Shown here in pieces: positions 29,076-39,198 of a stretch of 53,064 nt of DNA. The stretch spans positions 1 through 53,064 of the forward strand of contig CAYWJT010000013.1 in NCBI GenBank assembly GCA_964458655.1, in the 5' to 3' direction. The notes below the pieces were generated by a model. The model had not been told where the DNA came from. It did not search any database and saw only the letters and a program-made list of their open reading frames with translations. The translations under genes were made by a program, and so were the position numbers. Numbering within the stretch: the first letter of the stretch is position 1; each line of letters begins with the position of its first letter. The stretch is from CAYWJT01 sp964458655. GTDB lineage: Bacteria; Acidobacteriota; Aminicenantia; Aminicenantales; Saccharicenantaceae.

Positions 29076-31478
29076 TCAAGGAGAAGGCTTCTGGCCGACG
29101 TCTAGGGGAGGGAGGCCCATCCGGCGCAGGAGGTCCTGGAAGCGCGAGTCGTCGCGCATGAAGGCCATTATGGGGCCGACTCGCTTGTAAGGCAAATTGC
29201 TGTCGTGCTCTTCGTATGCTTTCTCGAGCCAGTAGAAAGCACGGTCCTTGTCCCCCGCCCTGGCGAAAAATTCGGCTAGGGTAATGGCTTTCATCCCGCC
29301 CGGTTTCTCGTAACCGGCCTCGAGGATCTCATTGAGTCTCTTTTGAGCCCAGGCAAAACCGTTCTCGGCGTAGCCTCGTTTCAACCCCTCTCTCAATTGG
29401 GGATCCTTGATCCATTTTTCCATATCGAAATCCATGAGTTCGTCGTACCTCTCCTTCATGAAAAGCGAACTCGATAAGGCTGACTGGGCGACGCCATTGT
29501 TGGGCTGGACGCTGAGCGCCCTCCGGGCCAGGGCGATAGCTTCATCGTATCGGTGCGCAATAAACAGGACTTGGGCATGGAAGCTCTGGTTCCTGACGTT
29601 ATGCGGATCGAGTTCCATGGCCCTCTCGCTCTTGGCGAGGGCTTCGTCCATCCGGCCCATGATCATGAGAAAATGCGAGTGTCCGCCAAGTCCCATCTGA
29701 TTGTCCGGATCGAGCTCGAAGAGCCGGCTCCAGGCACGATCGGCCGCCGGCCAATCCCAGTCCAGCCAGGTCAGGACCGCGGCCAGTATACGACGCGCCT
29801 CGACGTCTTCATCGTCGAGCGCTATAGCTTTGAGGGCGAAGGATTTCGCCTTGATCGCCCCTTCCGCCCAAGACGTTATGCCCAGCTGGACGCGGGTTAT
29901 CCAGACACCAGAGAGCTGTGCCCAGGCTGTCGCGAAGTTTGGCGCTTTCTCAATGGCGAGGTTTAAGTAGCGTTCCATTTCATCTAACCCAGCCTTGTTA
30001 AACGTGCCGCGCAAATTTACCGCTTTGAGGTATGCCTCGTAGGCTTCGGGATCGACGGTCCGGACCTTCGCCAGCCGGGCTTCGGCGCTGGGCAGGAGCT
30101 TGAGAGCCAGGGCTCCGGCCACGTCCCTGGCGACATCGCTTTGCAGGGCCAGCAAACCGGACATCTCGCGCTCATAGGTTTTGGTCCAGAGCTGAGTCTG
30201 GTTTCGCGCATCGATGAGTTCGACCGCGATGCGAACCCTGAAGTTCTCTCTCCGGCAGCTGCCGCCCAGGAGGTAGCCCACGCCGAGCTCCCGGCCGATC
30301 TGTTCAAGCGGCGTGTCGCTTTTTTTGTAGCGCATCACGGACGCGCGGCCGATGACGTTCATCCGGGCCGGGTGAAGCCGGCCGAGTTCGGAGATCATGT
30401 CCTGGGTCAATCCGTCGCTTAGGAATTCCTGCTCCGGGTCTCCGGTCAGGTTCTCGAAGGGGAGCACGGCCAGCTTGAAGGGCTTGGCCGCGGCTCCGGC
30501 GCCGCCCGTCAGCTTTGTCCGCAAGCCTCCGAGATTGAGACCGAAGATAAGGGCAATCGCGACGACCGCGGCGGCTGCCGGCGCCAGCCAGCGCCGGCGC
30601 CGAAGCCGGTAGCGCAAAGCCGTCCATGTGGATGCCGTCCCCGCCCGGACCGCTTCGAGCGCCGCCCTCACGTCCCGAGCGCTTTGATGCCGCTTCGACG
30701 GGTCCTTCTCAAGGCACCGGCTGATCACGGCGCCCAGCTCCGCCGGCACTGAGGATGGAAGCGGCAGGGCGGACTTCCCCAGGATAGCCGAGCTCACCTC
30801 GAACCCGCTCTGACCTTTGAAGGGCCGGGCGCCTGAGGCCATTTCATAGAGGACGACGCCGAGCGCCCAAATGTCGCTCCGGGCGTCAGCCTCCCGGCCG
30901 CGCAATTGCTCCGGAGACATGTAGGCGAGCGTCCCCGATGTCGTGCCCTCGGCTGTTAAAAGCGTCAGGGTCGGCCCACCCAATTCCGCCTCTCCGGCCG
31001 ATGGAGGAGGCATCTGCTTGGCCAGCCCGAAGTCCATGACTTTGGCGTGACCTGTACCGGTCAGCATGATGTTTTCTGGTTTGATGTCCCGGTGGACGAT
31101 GCCCTTGCTATGGGCCGCCTCGAGCGCCTCGGCGACCTCGATGCCGATCCTCAGCGTTTCCGCCAGAGGCGTCGGTCCCTTGGCGATCTTCGTCCGCAGC
31201 GCCTCGCCTTCGATGTATTCCATGACGATGAAGTCGCGGCCCTCGGCCTCCGCGACCTCGTTGATGTGGCAGATGTAGGGGTGATCAAGGGCCGCCGCGG
31301 ACCGGGCTTCACGGACGAAGCGCTTGAGCGCCTCGGGATTCCTCTGCATCTCGGGCGGCAGGAACTTGAGCGCGACCCGCCGCCGGAGCGAAGTGTCCTC
31401 GGCCAGAAAGACTTCCCCCATGCCGCCCCGGCCGATTTTCTCGAGGATGCGATAACGCCCGAGGATTTTACCGATCAT
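29076..31478 (-). CDS. Serine/threonine protein kinase with TolB-like and TPR domains
   Basis: 800 residues. Kinase domain about 8-270: glycine loop IGRGGMGEVF, catalytic loop IVHRDIKPENIML, DFGLA, and GTLAYMSPEQLRG. One membrane helix about 296-318 (WLAPAAAAVVAIALIFGLNL). Outside the membrane a TolB/CadC-like segment (FKLAVLPFENLTGDPEQEFL, about 335-480) and then TPR repeats to the end (AIEKAPNFATAWAQLSGVW, ALSVQPNNGVAQSALSS). This architecture is frequent in Acidobacteriota and couples an envelope sensor to cytoplasmic phosphorylation; substrates are unknown. Confidence 0.93.
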   Translation of the reverse strand: MIGKILGRYRILEKIGRGGMGEVFLAEDTSLRRRVALKFLPPEMQRNPEALKRFVREARSAAALDHPYICHINEVAEAEGRDFIVMEYIEGEALRTKIAKGPTPLAETLRIGIEVAEALEAAHSKGIVHRDIKPENIMLTGTGHAKVMDFGLAKQMPPPSAGEAELGGPTLTLLTAEGTTSGTLAYMSPEQLRGREADARSDIWALGVVLYEMASGARPFKGQSGFEVSSAILGKSALPLPSSVPAELGAVISRCLEKDPSKRHQSARDVRAALEAVRAGTASTWTALRYRLRRRRWLAPAAAAVVAIALIFGLNLGGLRTKLTGGAGAAAKPFKLAVLPFENLTGDPEQEFLSDGLTQDMISELGRLHPARMNVIGRASVMRYKKSDTPLEQIGRELGVGYLLGGSCRRENFRVRIAVELIDARNQTQLWTKTYEREMSGLLALQSDVARDVAGALALKLLPSAEARLAKVRTVDPEAYEAYLKAVNLRGTFNKAGLDEMERYLNLAIEKAPNFATAWAQLSGVWITRVQLGITSWAEGAIKAKSFALKAIALDDEDVEARRILAAVLTWLDWDWPAADRAWSRLFELDPDNQMGLGGHSHFLMIMGRMDEALAKSERAMELDPHNVRNQSFHAQVLFIAHRYDEAIALARRALSVQPNNGVAQSALSSSLFMKERYDELMDFDMEKWIKDPQLREGLKRGYAENGFAWAQKRLNEILEAGYEKPGGMKAITLAEFFARAGDKDRAFYWLEKAYEEHDSNLPYKRVGPIMAFMRDDSRFQDLLRRMGLPPLDVGQKPSP

Positions 31479-31535
31479 GAAAGGTCAATTCCCCGATCTT
31501 ATGATTCATACTTTTATCTCGTCCCCTTGCGAAGT

Positions 31536-31565
31536 ATTTTAGAACATGTTCTTTCTGACTGTCAA
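31536..31565 (-). promoter_or_regulatory. Kinase promoter with a perfect 12-bp palindrome
   Basis: TTGACA (31565-31560), 18-base spacer, TAAAAT (31541-31536). The palindrome AGAACATGTTCT (31552-31541) fills the downstream part of the spacer and touches the -10, a classic repressor position. Its GAAC-AT-GTTC centre is two bases short of the Bacillus-type LexA box, so the regulator is unknown. The -35 lies only 15 bases from the end of IS91-like copy 2. Confidence 0.6.
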
Positions 31566-31579
31566 TGAAGCGGCAAATT

Positions 31580-32136
31580 ATAGGAATTTCCTTTTTGCGC
31601 TCGGCCTGAGATTGCCGGCCGCGACCTTAGGATCAACCCGTCGCCTCACAAAAAGAGAATATCCCGGCCGGGCACGGGAGGCAAGAGCTTGAGATCCGGC
31701 GGCCCGGGACCGCGGCGAACAGCTGATCGGGCTGAACAGACTGGAATTCGGCTAAACGGGGACAGGCCGCTCCCCTCTCTCCCAGGTGTCTCTATTCGTA
31801 CTCCACGCTCTCCTCGTCCGCCATCAGAGCGACTTGCTCGAGGGCATAGGCCGGAGGCGGCTTCTCGGCCAAGAACGTCAACTCCAGGTGACGGATGATC
31901 CGGTCGACGACCGCGTGCTCGGTCAGGAACGCCACGACTCTCATCCTCTCGCCGCAGCGCGGACAAATCAGGGTGTCTACCTCGTAGACCGTCAGGAACC
32001 GGTTGAAGTAATGGAACAGCGCCCGTAAGAGGACTGTCCGCCCCCGATGGCGAGGACGGTATATCCCCGGCACATCGGGAGGGCTGATTCAAGAAGCGTG
32101 CCGAAAATCCCATAGGAGGTAATGCGGAGGCCGACC
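31580..32136 (-). mobile_element. IS91-like element remnant, copy 2
   Basis: Begins ATAGGAATTTCCTTTTTGCG at 31580. The transposase tail on the minus strand (stop near 31792, FLTVYEVDTLICPRCGERMR, VDRIIRHLELTFLAEKP) is followed upstream by the same junction as copy 1 (GATTCAAGAAGCGTGCC at about 32088). The first about 150 bases match copy 3 instead. The catalytic part of the transposase is missing. Confidence 0.75.
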
Positions 32137-32266
32137 TCGCGGCTCGTCAACGCGCGGCAACGTCACGTCCTCAGAACCTGGCTCTTGAAGAGCTCGCTCG
32201 ATGCCACGCCTTCCGGTCGGCCCGGGCCAACCCGGCTGGGGCCCTGCGCTACGAGTAGTCTATTTC

Positions 32267-33340
32267 CTAATTCTTGCCCGCGGACTCGCAGGAGAAGCTT
32301 TCGAACAGGGTCAGGATCTGGCGGACCGTGTCCGGGGCGATGCCCGGCCGGAAATGGGCCAGGGCCTCGATCATGTGCGCCTCGACCTCGGCGTGGGAGT
32401 AGTCGTGGAAGGCTCCGGTGATGTCGCCCTCGAAGCCGGCGTGGGCGTCGAGCATGGCCGGCGGGCGATCGCAGGAGAAATCGATCTTCTTCAGATCGAT
32501 GAAGCGGAGCGTCGGATTCTTGTAGGACTTAAGATAGAAAACCCGGGCGCCCGTGTCGCAGACGAAGCTCCAGCGGGTGTCCGACGCGGCGACGCCGGCC
32601 AGCATCCCGAAGGCGCGCTCGAGCGCCTCCTGCCCGCTCCCACCCTTGAACAAGGCCAAGCCCTTGCCCAGCCGGGAAAAACGGCTGAGCGAATGGTACG
32701 GCTCCTCGGGGTCGGGCGCCCCGCTCGTCCAATGGTCGAGGCAGACCTGGTAAGGCCGGTTGGTCAGCGCATGGACCGGTAGGTCCCGTCCGGTCCGGAA
32801 GACCAGCCGCCCGTCCAGGCACTCGACCACCGCGACGGCGCCGGTGCGGTCGCCGACGAGGTAGTGGTCCTGGGTGTCGGAGATGCGAACGGCCGCCGCC
32901 GCTTTCCGGACCTCCTCGATCGTGGCGCAGGTGTCGAGCATGTACTGCCACCAGAATGCCCCGACCAGGTGAGGCCGCTCGTCGGGGCCGGGCGGCCGCG
33001 TCTCGCTCAGCAGCATCGTGCTGAATACGAGGCCGGCCTCGTTCATGCCGCCCCAAGCGAGCTGGAAGCCGGCGCAGGAGATGACGACGCTGCCGTAGTT
33101 GGACACCCACTGGGCCACCTGGCCCGTCGTGCCCGCCTCCCAGCCGGACTTGCGGACGCCGCGTTTGTTGACGAAGAGCTTGCCCGGCGCGAACCGGTTG
33201 TCGTAGTTCGTGCCGAAGACGAGATGGCCCTTGTTCAGGAAAGCCAAGGACGAGCATGGTCTCGCGGACGGCGGCCAGGCCAGGGCCAGGCCAACGAGCG
33301 GGAGAAGGACGAGGACGGGAAAGCGTCGATGGGCGCGCAT
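32267..33340 (-). CDS. Exported Ntn-hydrolase, choloylglycine hydrolase/linear amide C-N hydrolase family
   Basis: 357 residues from the ATG at 33340 (AGGAGG 8 bases upstream). A signal peptide (about 1-28) ends SARP just before CSSLAFLNKGHLVFGTNYD; the Cys would become the N-terminal nucleophile after processing, followed by the family's Asn/Asp and AWGGMNEAGLVFS. These enzymes cleave amide bonds of bile salts, penicillins or acyl-homoserine lactones; substrate here unknown. Lies between IS91-like copy 2 and the broken isomerase gene. Confidence 0.8.
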   Translation of the reverse strand: MRAHRRFPVLVLLPLVGLALAWPPSARPCSSLAFLNKGHLVFGTNYDNRFAPGKLFVNKRGVRKSGWEAGTTGQVAQWVSNYGSVVISCAGFQLAWGGMNEAGLVFSTMLLSETRPPGPDERPHLVGAFWWQYMLDTCATIEEVRKAAAAVRISDTQDHYLVGDRTGAVAVVECLDGRLVFRTGRDLPVHALTNRPYQVCLDHWTSGAPDPEEPYHSLSRFSRLGKGLALFKGGSGQEALERAFGMLAGVAASDTRWSFVCDTGARVFYLKSYKNPTLRFIDLKKIDFSCDRPPAMLDAHAGFEGDITGAFHDYSHAEVEAHMIEALAHFRPGIAPDTVRQILTLFESFSCESAGKN

Positions 33341-33525
33341 GATCGTTGCCTCCTGGGAAATCTGCGTTCCTGGGACTATTATAATCCCAAGGCGTCCCGG
33401 GGGAAATCGGGTCACGGGCTTCCGATCCGGCGTCTTGTCCCATCCGTGCGTTCACGAAAAAGGCGAATTAGTATTGCGTCCCCGATTTCGGTTACACTCT
33501 CCCTGACGAGAAGAAGGAGGTTTCC

Positions 33526-33798
33526 ATAGAACATTCCCAGCGGAAAGGATGCTCGCGTAGCTATTTCCTGAGGGCCGCCTCAGTCGGGGCCGGGGCCGGC
33601 CTCGTCGGATGGAGGGGCCGCGACGGCCAGTTCGCAGCGACCCGGCAGGCGGGCGGCGCACGCAAGAAAATCCCGGTCGGCGTCCAGCTCTATTCGGTCC
33701 GCCGCGAGGCGGCCAAGGACCTGCCCGGCGTCCTCGAGGCCATCGGCAAGATGGGCTACAAGGGCGTCAAAATGATAGGAATTTCCTTTTTGCGCTGA
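33526..33798 (+). pseudogene. Sugar phosphate isomerase/epimerase, 5' stump cut by an IS91-like remnant, ATA start
   Basis: A perfect AAGGAGG (33514-33520) sits 5 bases before ATA where an ATG is expected; the frame from it reads a Tat-like leader (CSRSYFLRAASVGAGAGLVG) and then IPVGVQLYSVRREAAKDLPG and GKMGYKGVK, the start of a xylose-isomerase-like TIM barrel. After GVK the frame enters the IS91-like end (IGISFLR, stop 33798). About 200 residues are missing. The start-codon change and the insertion both point to an inactive gene. Confidence 0.75.
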
Positions 33799-34314
33799 GC
33801 ATGAAATCGCCGGCCGTGAACTCAGAATCAATCCCTCCCCTCACAGAAGAGAATATCCCGGCCGGCGCCGAGAGCAAAGAACTTGAGATCCGGTGGCCAG
33901 GGACCGCAGCGGACGGCTGATCGGGCCGACCAGCAGCCCGAGCACCTCGCGGGCGAAGATCTCGGCCAGCCGAGCGTCGTCCAGATGCGGCAGCCTGTGG
34001 AAGACTCCCGCCCGGTCCATCCCCCTCGGTCACCAGCAGATGCAGATGCGGGTGGAAGTTGATCCGGTCGCCGAAGGTCTGGACGGCGACGTTGATGCCG
34101 GGAAAGAGCGGCTCGCCCGCCAGCGCCTCAATATAGATCGTGAGGGCCTGGACCGGCCGCCCGACTGAGCTCCCCCAAGAGCCGGCGGCGGTATTTGAAG
34201 AAGATTCTCAGCGTCTTGAGGACGGTCAACACCTCCTGGCGGTGCGGCACGTCGAGGATCAGGATTACGAAGAGAGGCAGTCCCCTCCCGGGCGACACTC
34301 CCCTCAGGACCTGT
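33775..34314 (-). mobile_element. IS91-like element remnant, copy 3 (HUH region)
   Basis: Begins ATAGGAATTTCCTTTTTGCG like copy 2. The minus strand encodes the middle of an IS91-type transposase, including the HUH active-site motif (NFHPHLHLLVTEG, about 34060), upstream LRIFFKYRRRLLGELSR, and downstream FHRLPHLDDARLAEIFARE, but these lie in different frames with at least two frameshifts. The C-terminal part carried by copies 1 and 2 is absent. It truncates the isomerase gene on its left and abuts vapC on its right. Confidence 0.75.
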
Positions 34315-34716
34315 TCAGGCCAGCCAATCCTCCACGGTGAGGCCAGGGATTCTGCAAAATTCGCGGGTGTTGTGGGTCACGAGGATTGCGCCCAAGCTAA
34401 GGGAGTGGGCGCCAATGAGCGCGTCGAGCGGTCCGGCCGGCGTCCCGCCAGCCTCGAGCGCGGCCCGCACTTTCCCGTAGGTATCCGCGGCGGCCTCGTC
34501 GAAGTCGGCGATCTCGAGCGGGAGAAGGAACTCGTCCAGGGCCTGACCGTTGCGCTCTTTCTCGGCGCTCTTGGCGACCCCAAAGCGGAGCTCGGCCAGC
34601 GTGACGGCCGAGATGCCCGCCTCCCCCGCGTCGAGGGAGGTGAGGCGGCGCAGGGTCTTGGCGGGCTTGCGCTTAATCAAGGCGATGCACGTGTCCGTAT
34701 CGAGCATGAAGCGCAT
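34315..34716 (-). CDS. vapC: VapC-type PIN-domain toxin
   Basis: 133 residues. The PIN-domain acidic residues are present: Asp in FMLDTDTCIALI, Glu in ISAVTLAELRFG, Asp in GPLDALIGAHSLSLGAILVTHN. VapC toxins cleave tRNA or rRNA. The start overlaps the vapB stop (ATGA at 34719-34716). The 3' end abuts the IS91-like remnant. Confidence 0.93.
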   Translation of the reverse strand: MRFMLDTDTCIALIKRKPAKTLRRLTSLDAGEAGISAVTLAELRFGVAKSAEKERNGQALDEFLLPLEIADFDEAAADTYGKVRAALEAGGTPAGPLDALIGAHSLSLGAILVTHNTREFCRIPGLTVEDWLA

Positions 34717-34943
34717 CAGAGGGCCTCGCGCTCCTGCGGCCCGGGCTGGCCGCGGTCGGACATGAAGTCCGCCGAGAACTTGTCCAGGCTACCGACGAGC
34801 GGCTCCCAGACGCCCTTGGCAGGCAGGAGGACGACGGCGTTCCCGGATTTCTTGACGTAAACAAAGTCGCCCTCGAACCGGAACTCCTTAGGCAGGCGGA
34901 CGGCCTGGCTTTGCCCGTTGCGGAAGAGTTTCGCGCGCTTCAT
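34716..34943 (-). CDS. vapB: VapB-type antitoxin (AbrB/MazE fold)
   Basis: 75 residues from the ATG at 34943: KRAKLFRNGQSQAVRLPKEF is the standard swapped-hairpin DNA-binding N-terminus, and the C-terminal tail (GSLDKFSADFMSDRGQPGPQ) is the toxin-binding region. The frame stays open 10 codons upstream, but those codons lie inside the operator palindrome and are unlikely to be translated. Confidence 0.92.
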   Translation of the reverse strand: MKRAKLFRNGQSQAVRLPKEFRFEGDFVYVKKSGNAVVLLPAKGVWEPLVGSLDKFSADFMSDRGQPGPQEREAL

Positions 34944-34955
34944 CTCGCCGCCTTC

Positions 34956-34999
34956 ATAATATATATTATACATATATACTCCCGCTTTTGAATTGTCAA
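34956..34999 (-). promoter_or_regulatory. vapBC promoter with a 14-bp AT palindrome
   Basis: TTGACA (34999-34994), 17-base spacer, TATATG (34976-34971), then the perfect palindrome ATAATATATATTAT (34956-34969) at the predicted transcript start, where VapB-VapC complexes usually bind for autoregulation. Confidence 0.6.
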
Positions 35000-35156
35000 G
35001 CGATAGGCATTAAGAGGGACGCGCGCGCGACATGGGATTCTCGCAGAAAAATCGTTCGGTTACATTTCAGATGATTCAATGCGCGGCTTGACCGGCCGCC
35101 GGTTTTCGGATACTTTCCAGGCTGACCAGAGCAAGAGACCGATAGGAGGGCAGGCC

Positions 35157-36623
35157 ATGGACACTTTCCCGACGGGACGCAACCGACACAGGCATCCCGC
35201 GCGGAGTGGGATATCGACGCTCGCGGTCGTATCGCTGATTTGCTGTCTGGCGCTCCTGCCGCCCGGCTGCTCGCGGAAGGAGTCCGCGGCGCCCGCCGAA
35301 CTGGCCAAAGCCACCCGCGTCGACACCAACGGCTGGATACACATCCACCTCAAAGGCGCCCCGCGCGAGCTCGGCTTCCAGCACGGCTGGCTGCTGGCCG
35401 GCGAGATCGACGAAATGCTCCGCGCCCTACGCCATTTCCTCAAGGGCTCGACCGGGCGGGACTGGGCCTTTTTCCGAGAAGCGGCCGAGCGCATGTTCTG
35501 GCCCAAGCTCGAAGCCGAGTACCGAGAAGAGATCGATGGCGTCGCGGCCGGGCTGAAGGCCCGCCGGCCCCGCCTCAAATGGGACAGGATCGATGTCACG
35601 GCACTCAACGGCTGGATCGAGCTCGCCTGGTACTACGTTCCCTACCTTGACGAGTTGAAACAGCCGGGCGCCGGCGATAACAAGGCCCCCGGCTACTGCA
35701 GCGCCTTCATCGCCACCGGAAGCTGGACCGAGGACGGCCGGATAGTCGCCGCGCACAACAACTGGGTGGATTACATCATCGGGGCGCGCTGGAACGTCAT
35801 CGCCGACATCGTCCCGGCGAGCGGCTACCGCGTGCTCATGGACACCTTCCCCGGCGGCATCCACAGCGGCGACGATTTCGTCGTCAACGGGGCGGGGCTC
35901 ATCTACACCGAGACGACCATGGGCACGTACAAGGGCTTCCGCGAAGAAGGCCGGCCCGAATTCGCGCGGGCCCGCAAAGCCGCGCAGTACGCGGCCTCCA
36001 TCGACGACTTCGTCCGCATCATGAGCGAGGACAGCAACGGCGCCTACGCCAACGACTGGCTGGTGGGCGACACCAAGACGAACGAGATCGCCAAGTACGA
36101 GCTCGGCCTTAAGAACCAGCGGCTGTGGCGGACGACGGACGGCTTTTTCATCGGCTCGAACTTCCCTTCGGACGAGAAGCTCATCGCCGAGGAAACCACT
36201 TTCGACCCCGACGACAGGACCCAGTCGGTGCTCGTCCGCAAGGCCCGCTGGGAGCGGCTGATGCAGGAATACAAGGGCTACATCGACATCGAGGACGCCA
36301 AGCTGTTCATGGGGGACCACATCGACGAGGCGACCGGCCGCGCCGGCGCCAACAGCAACGTCCTGTGCGGGCATGTCGACGAGGACCCGAAAGGCACGCC
36401 CGAGTTCGGCTGGGCGCCCTTCTCGCCGGCCGGGGCCGTCCAGGCCAAGGCCACGACGAGCGCGCTCGCGGCCGAGATGAAGCTCTGGGCCCACATGGGG
36501 CACCCCTGCGGCCGGGACTTCAAGGCGGCCGAATTCCTGGCCGCCCATCCGGAATTCAAGTGGCAGTCCCGGTTCCTCAAGGACCTGCGGGCTTTTCCCT
36601 GGACCTTGTTCCAAGCGAAGTGA
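35157..36623 (+). CDS. Lipoprotein hydrolase of the C45 / phospholipase-B-like Ntn family
   Basis: 488 residues from the ATG at 35157 with GGAGG upstream. A long basic n-region and a lipobox (LLPPGCSRK) mark a lipoprotein. The segment GYCSAFIATGSWTEDGRIVA, then AAHNNWVDY and DTFPGGIHSGDDFVVNGAGL, contains the Cys nucleophile and surrounding motifs of C45-type autoproteolytic acyl hydrolases, which cleave acyl amides. Activation would require cleavage before the internal Cys, about residue 182. Substrate unknown. First gene of the carbohydrate-type region. Confidence 0.75.
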   Translation: MDTFPTGRNRHRHPARSGISTLAVVSLICCLALLPPGCSRKESAAPAELAKATRVDTNGWIHIHLKGAPRELGFQHGWLLAGEIDEMLRALRHFLKGSTGRDWAFFREAAERMFWPKLEAEYREEIDGVAAGLKARRPRLKWDRIDVTALNGWIELAWYYVPYLDELKQPGAGDNKAPGYCSAFIATGSWTEDGRIVAAHNNWVDYIIGARWNVIADIVPASGYRVLMDTFPGGIHSGDDFVVNGAGLIYTETTMGTYKGFREEGRPEFARARKAAQYAASIDDFVRIMSEDSNGAYANDWLVGDTKTNEIAKYELGLKNQRLWRTTDGFFIGSNFPSDEKLIAEETTFDPDDRTQSVLVRKARWERLMQEYKGYIDIEDAKLFMGDHIDEATGRAGANSNVLCGHVDEDPKGTPEFGWAPFSPAGAVQAKATTSALAAEMKLWAHMGHPCGRDFKAAEFLAAHPEFKWQSRFLKDLRAFPWTLFQAK

Positions 36624-36636
36624 GTGAGCTGCCGCG

Positions 36637-36659
36637 GCGGCCGGACCGGCTCCGGCCGC
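36637..36659 (+). terminator. GC hairpin after the lipoprotein hydrolase gene
   Basis: GCGGCCGGA-ccggc-TCCGGCCGC, a perfect 9-bp stem 14 bases after the stop, without a T run. Possible terminator. Confidence 0.35.
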
Positions 36660-36787
36660 GCGCTTCCATTAAGCGGCCGATTTTATTACAATCTGCCCGA
36701 CCGGCCGGACCGGGGAAGGAATGATCGCCTCAGCCCGGACCTGCTTCACCCGTCGGCGGGACCCGGCCGCGAACGAGGAGGCCCGAA

Positions 36788-37738
36788 GTGAAAAGACCGC
36801 TCAACAGACGTGATTTCCTCAAAGGAGCCGCGGCCGGCGCGGCCGCGTTTTCGTTCGGCTCAGGCTTCCCGAGCCGGGCATCGGGACAGTCGCTCGCTGC
36901 CCGGCCGGAAAAGAGCGGCGGCACCGGCTTCAAGCTCAAGTACGCCCCCTATTTCGGCATGTTCGAGGCAAATGCCGGCAAGGCCCCGCTCGACCAGCTG
37001 AAGTTCATGGCCGACCAGGGATTCCGGGCAGTGTTCGACAACGGGCTACCCAACCGGCCGCCGGCCGAGCAGGAGGCCATCGCCCGCGAGGCGGCCCGCC
37101 TCGGCCTCGAGATTGGACCCTTCGTCGCCTACGCGGACTTCAAGGTGAAGTCCTTCGTCCTCGCCGACAAGTCGGTCCGCGAGATGCTCCAGGGCCGGCT
37201 GAAGACCGCGCTGGAGACGTCCAAACGGACCGGCGTCAGGCAGGCGCTCATGGTGCCCGGCCGCTACGACGAGAGCCTCGACTGGGATTACCAGACCGCC
37301 AACGTCGTCGAGAACCTCAAGTGGTGCGCCGGCGTCTGCGAGCCGGCCGGACTGGTCATAGTCATCGAGCCGCTCAACCCCAAGGACCATCCCGGCCTTT
37401 TCCTCACGAAGATGGCCCAGGCCTACCAAATCTGCCGGGCCGTCAACAGCCCCTCGGTCAAGATCGTCGACGACATCTACCATCAGCAGATCACCGAGGG
37501 CAACATCATCCCCAACATCGAGGCCTGCTGGGAAGAGATCGCCGCCTTCCATCTCGGCGACTCGCCCGGCCGCAAGGAGCCGGGCACGGGCGAGCTGAAC
37601 TTCAGGAACATCTTCAAGCGCATCTACGACAAAGGCTACCGGGGCGTGCTGTGCATGGAGCACGGCAAGAGCAAGCCGGGAAAGGAAGGCGAACTGGCCC
37701 TCATCCAGGCCTACCGGGAAGCTGACTCCTTCTCGTGA
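36788..37738 (+). CDS. Tat-exported TIM-barrel isomerase (hydroxypyruvate isomerase-like)
   Basis: 316 residues from a GTG at 36788 (GAGGAGG upstream). Twin-arginine signal LNRRDFLKGAAAGAAAFSFG. Xylose-isomerase-like TIM barrel with metal-ligand candidates in VIVIEPLNPKDHPG, VKIVDDIYHQQI, IAAFHLGDSPG and GVLCMEHG, matching the hydroxypyruvate isomerase subgroup. Exported members often accompany Gfo/Idh oxidoreductases acting on sugars, as here (next gene 91 bases downstream). Confidence 0.88.
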   Translation: MKRPLNRRDFLKGAAAGAAAFSFGSGFPSRASGQSLAARPEKSGGTGFKLKYAPYFGMFEANAGKAPLDQLKFMADQGFRAVFDNGLPNRPPAEQEAIAREAARLGLEIGPFVAYADFKVKSFVLADKSVREMLQGRLKTALETSKRTGVRQALMVPGRYDESLDWDYQTANVVENLKWCAGVCEPAGLVIVIEPLNPKDHPGLFLTKMAQAYQICRAVNSPSVKIVDDIYHQQITEGNIIPNIEACWEEIAAFHLGDSPGRKEPGTGELNFRNIFKRIYDKGYRGVLCMEHGKSKPGKEGELALIQAYREADSFS

Positions 37739-37828
37739 CCGGTCAGGCGGACGGCGGCGGCCGGACGTGGCAAGCCTGAAGGGAATTCATCCGGACAAAC
37801 GCGGATATATAAATAGGAGGAGACGTCC

Positions 37829-39169
<1,341 letters not shown>

Positions 39170-39198
39170 AGAAACTGAAATATCTTAGTATAGCCCGT

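Noticed and set aside
31541..31552. AGAACATGTTCT as an SOS (LexA) box
   Set aside because: The Gram-positive type SOS box needs four bases between GAAC and GTTC; here there are two. Kept only as an unidentified operator.
28100..34340. A CRISPR array or tandem repeat locus suggested by the recurring ATAGGAATTTCC motif
   Set aside because: The motif recurs only three times at distances of 2-3.5 kb and always at the end of IS91-like transposase remnants. There are no regular spacers.
34944..34973. Ten-codon N-terminal extension of vapB (MYNIYYEGGE)
   Set aside because: These codons lie in the operator palindrome at and beyond the predicted transcript start, and the family begins at MKRAKLF.
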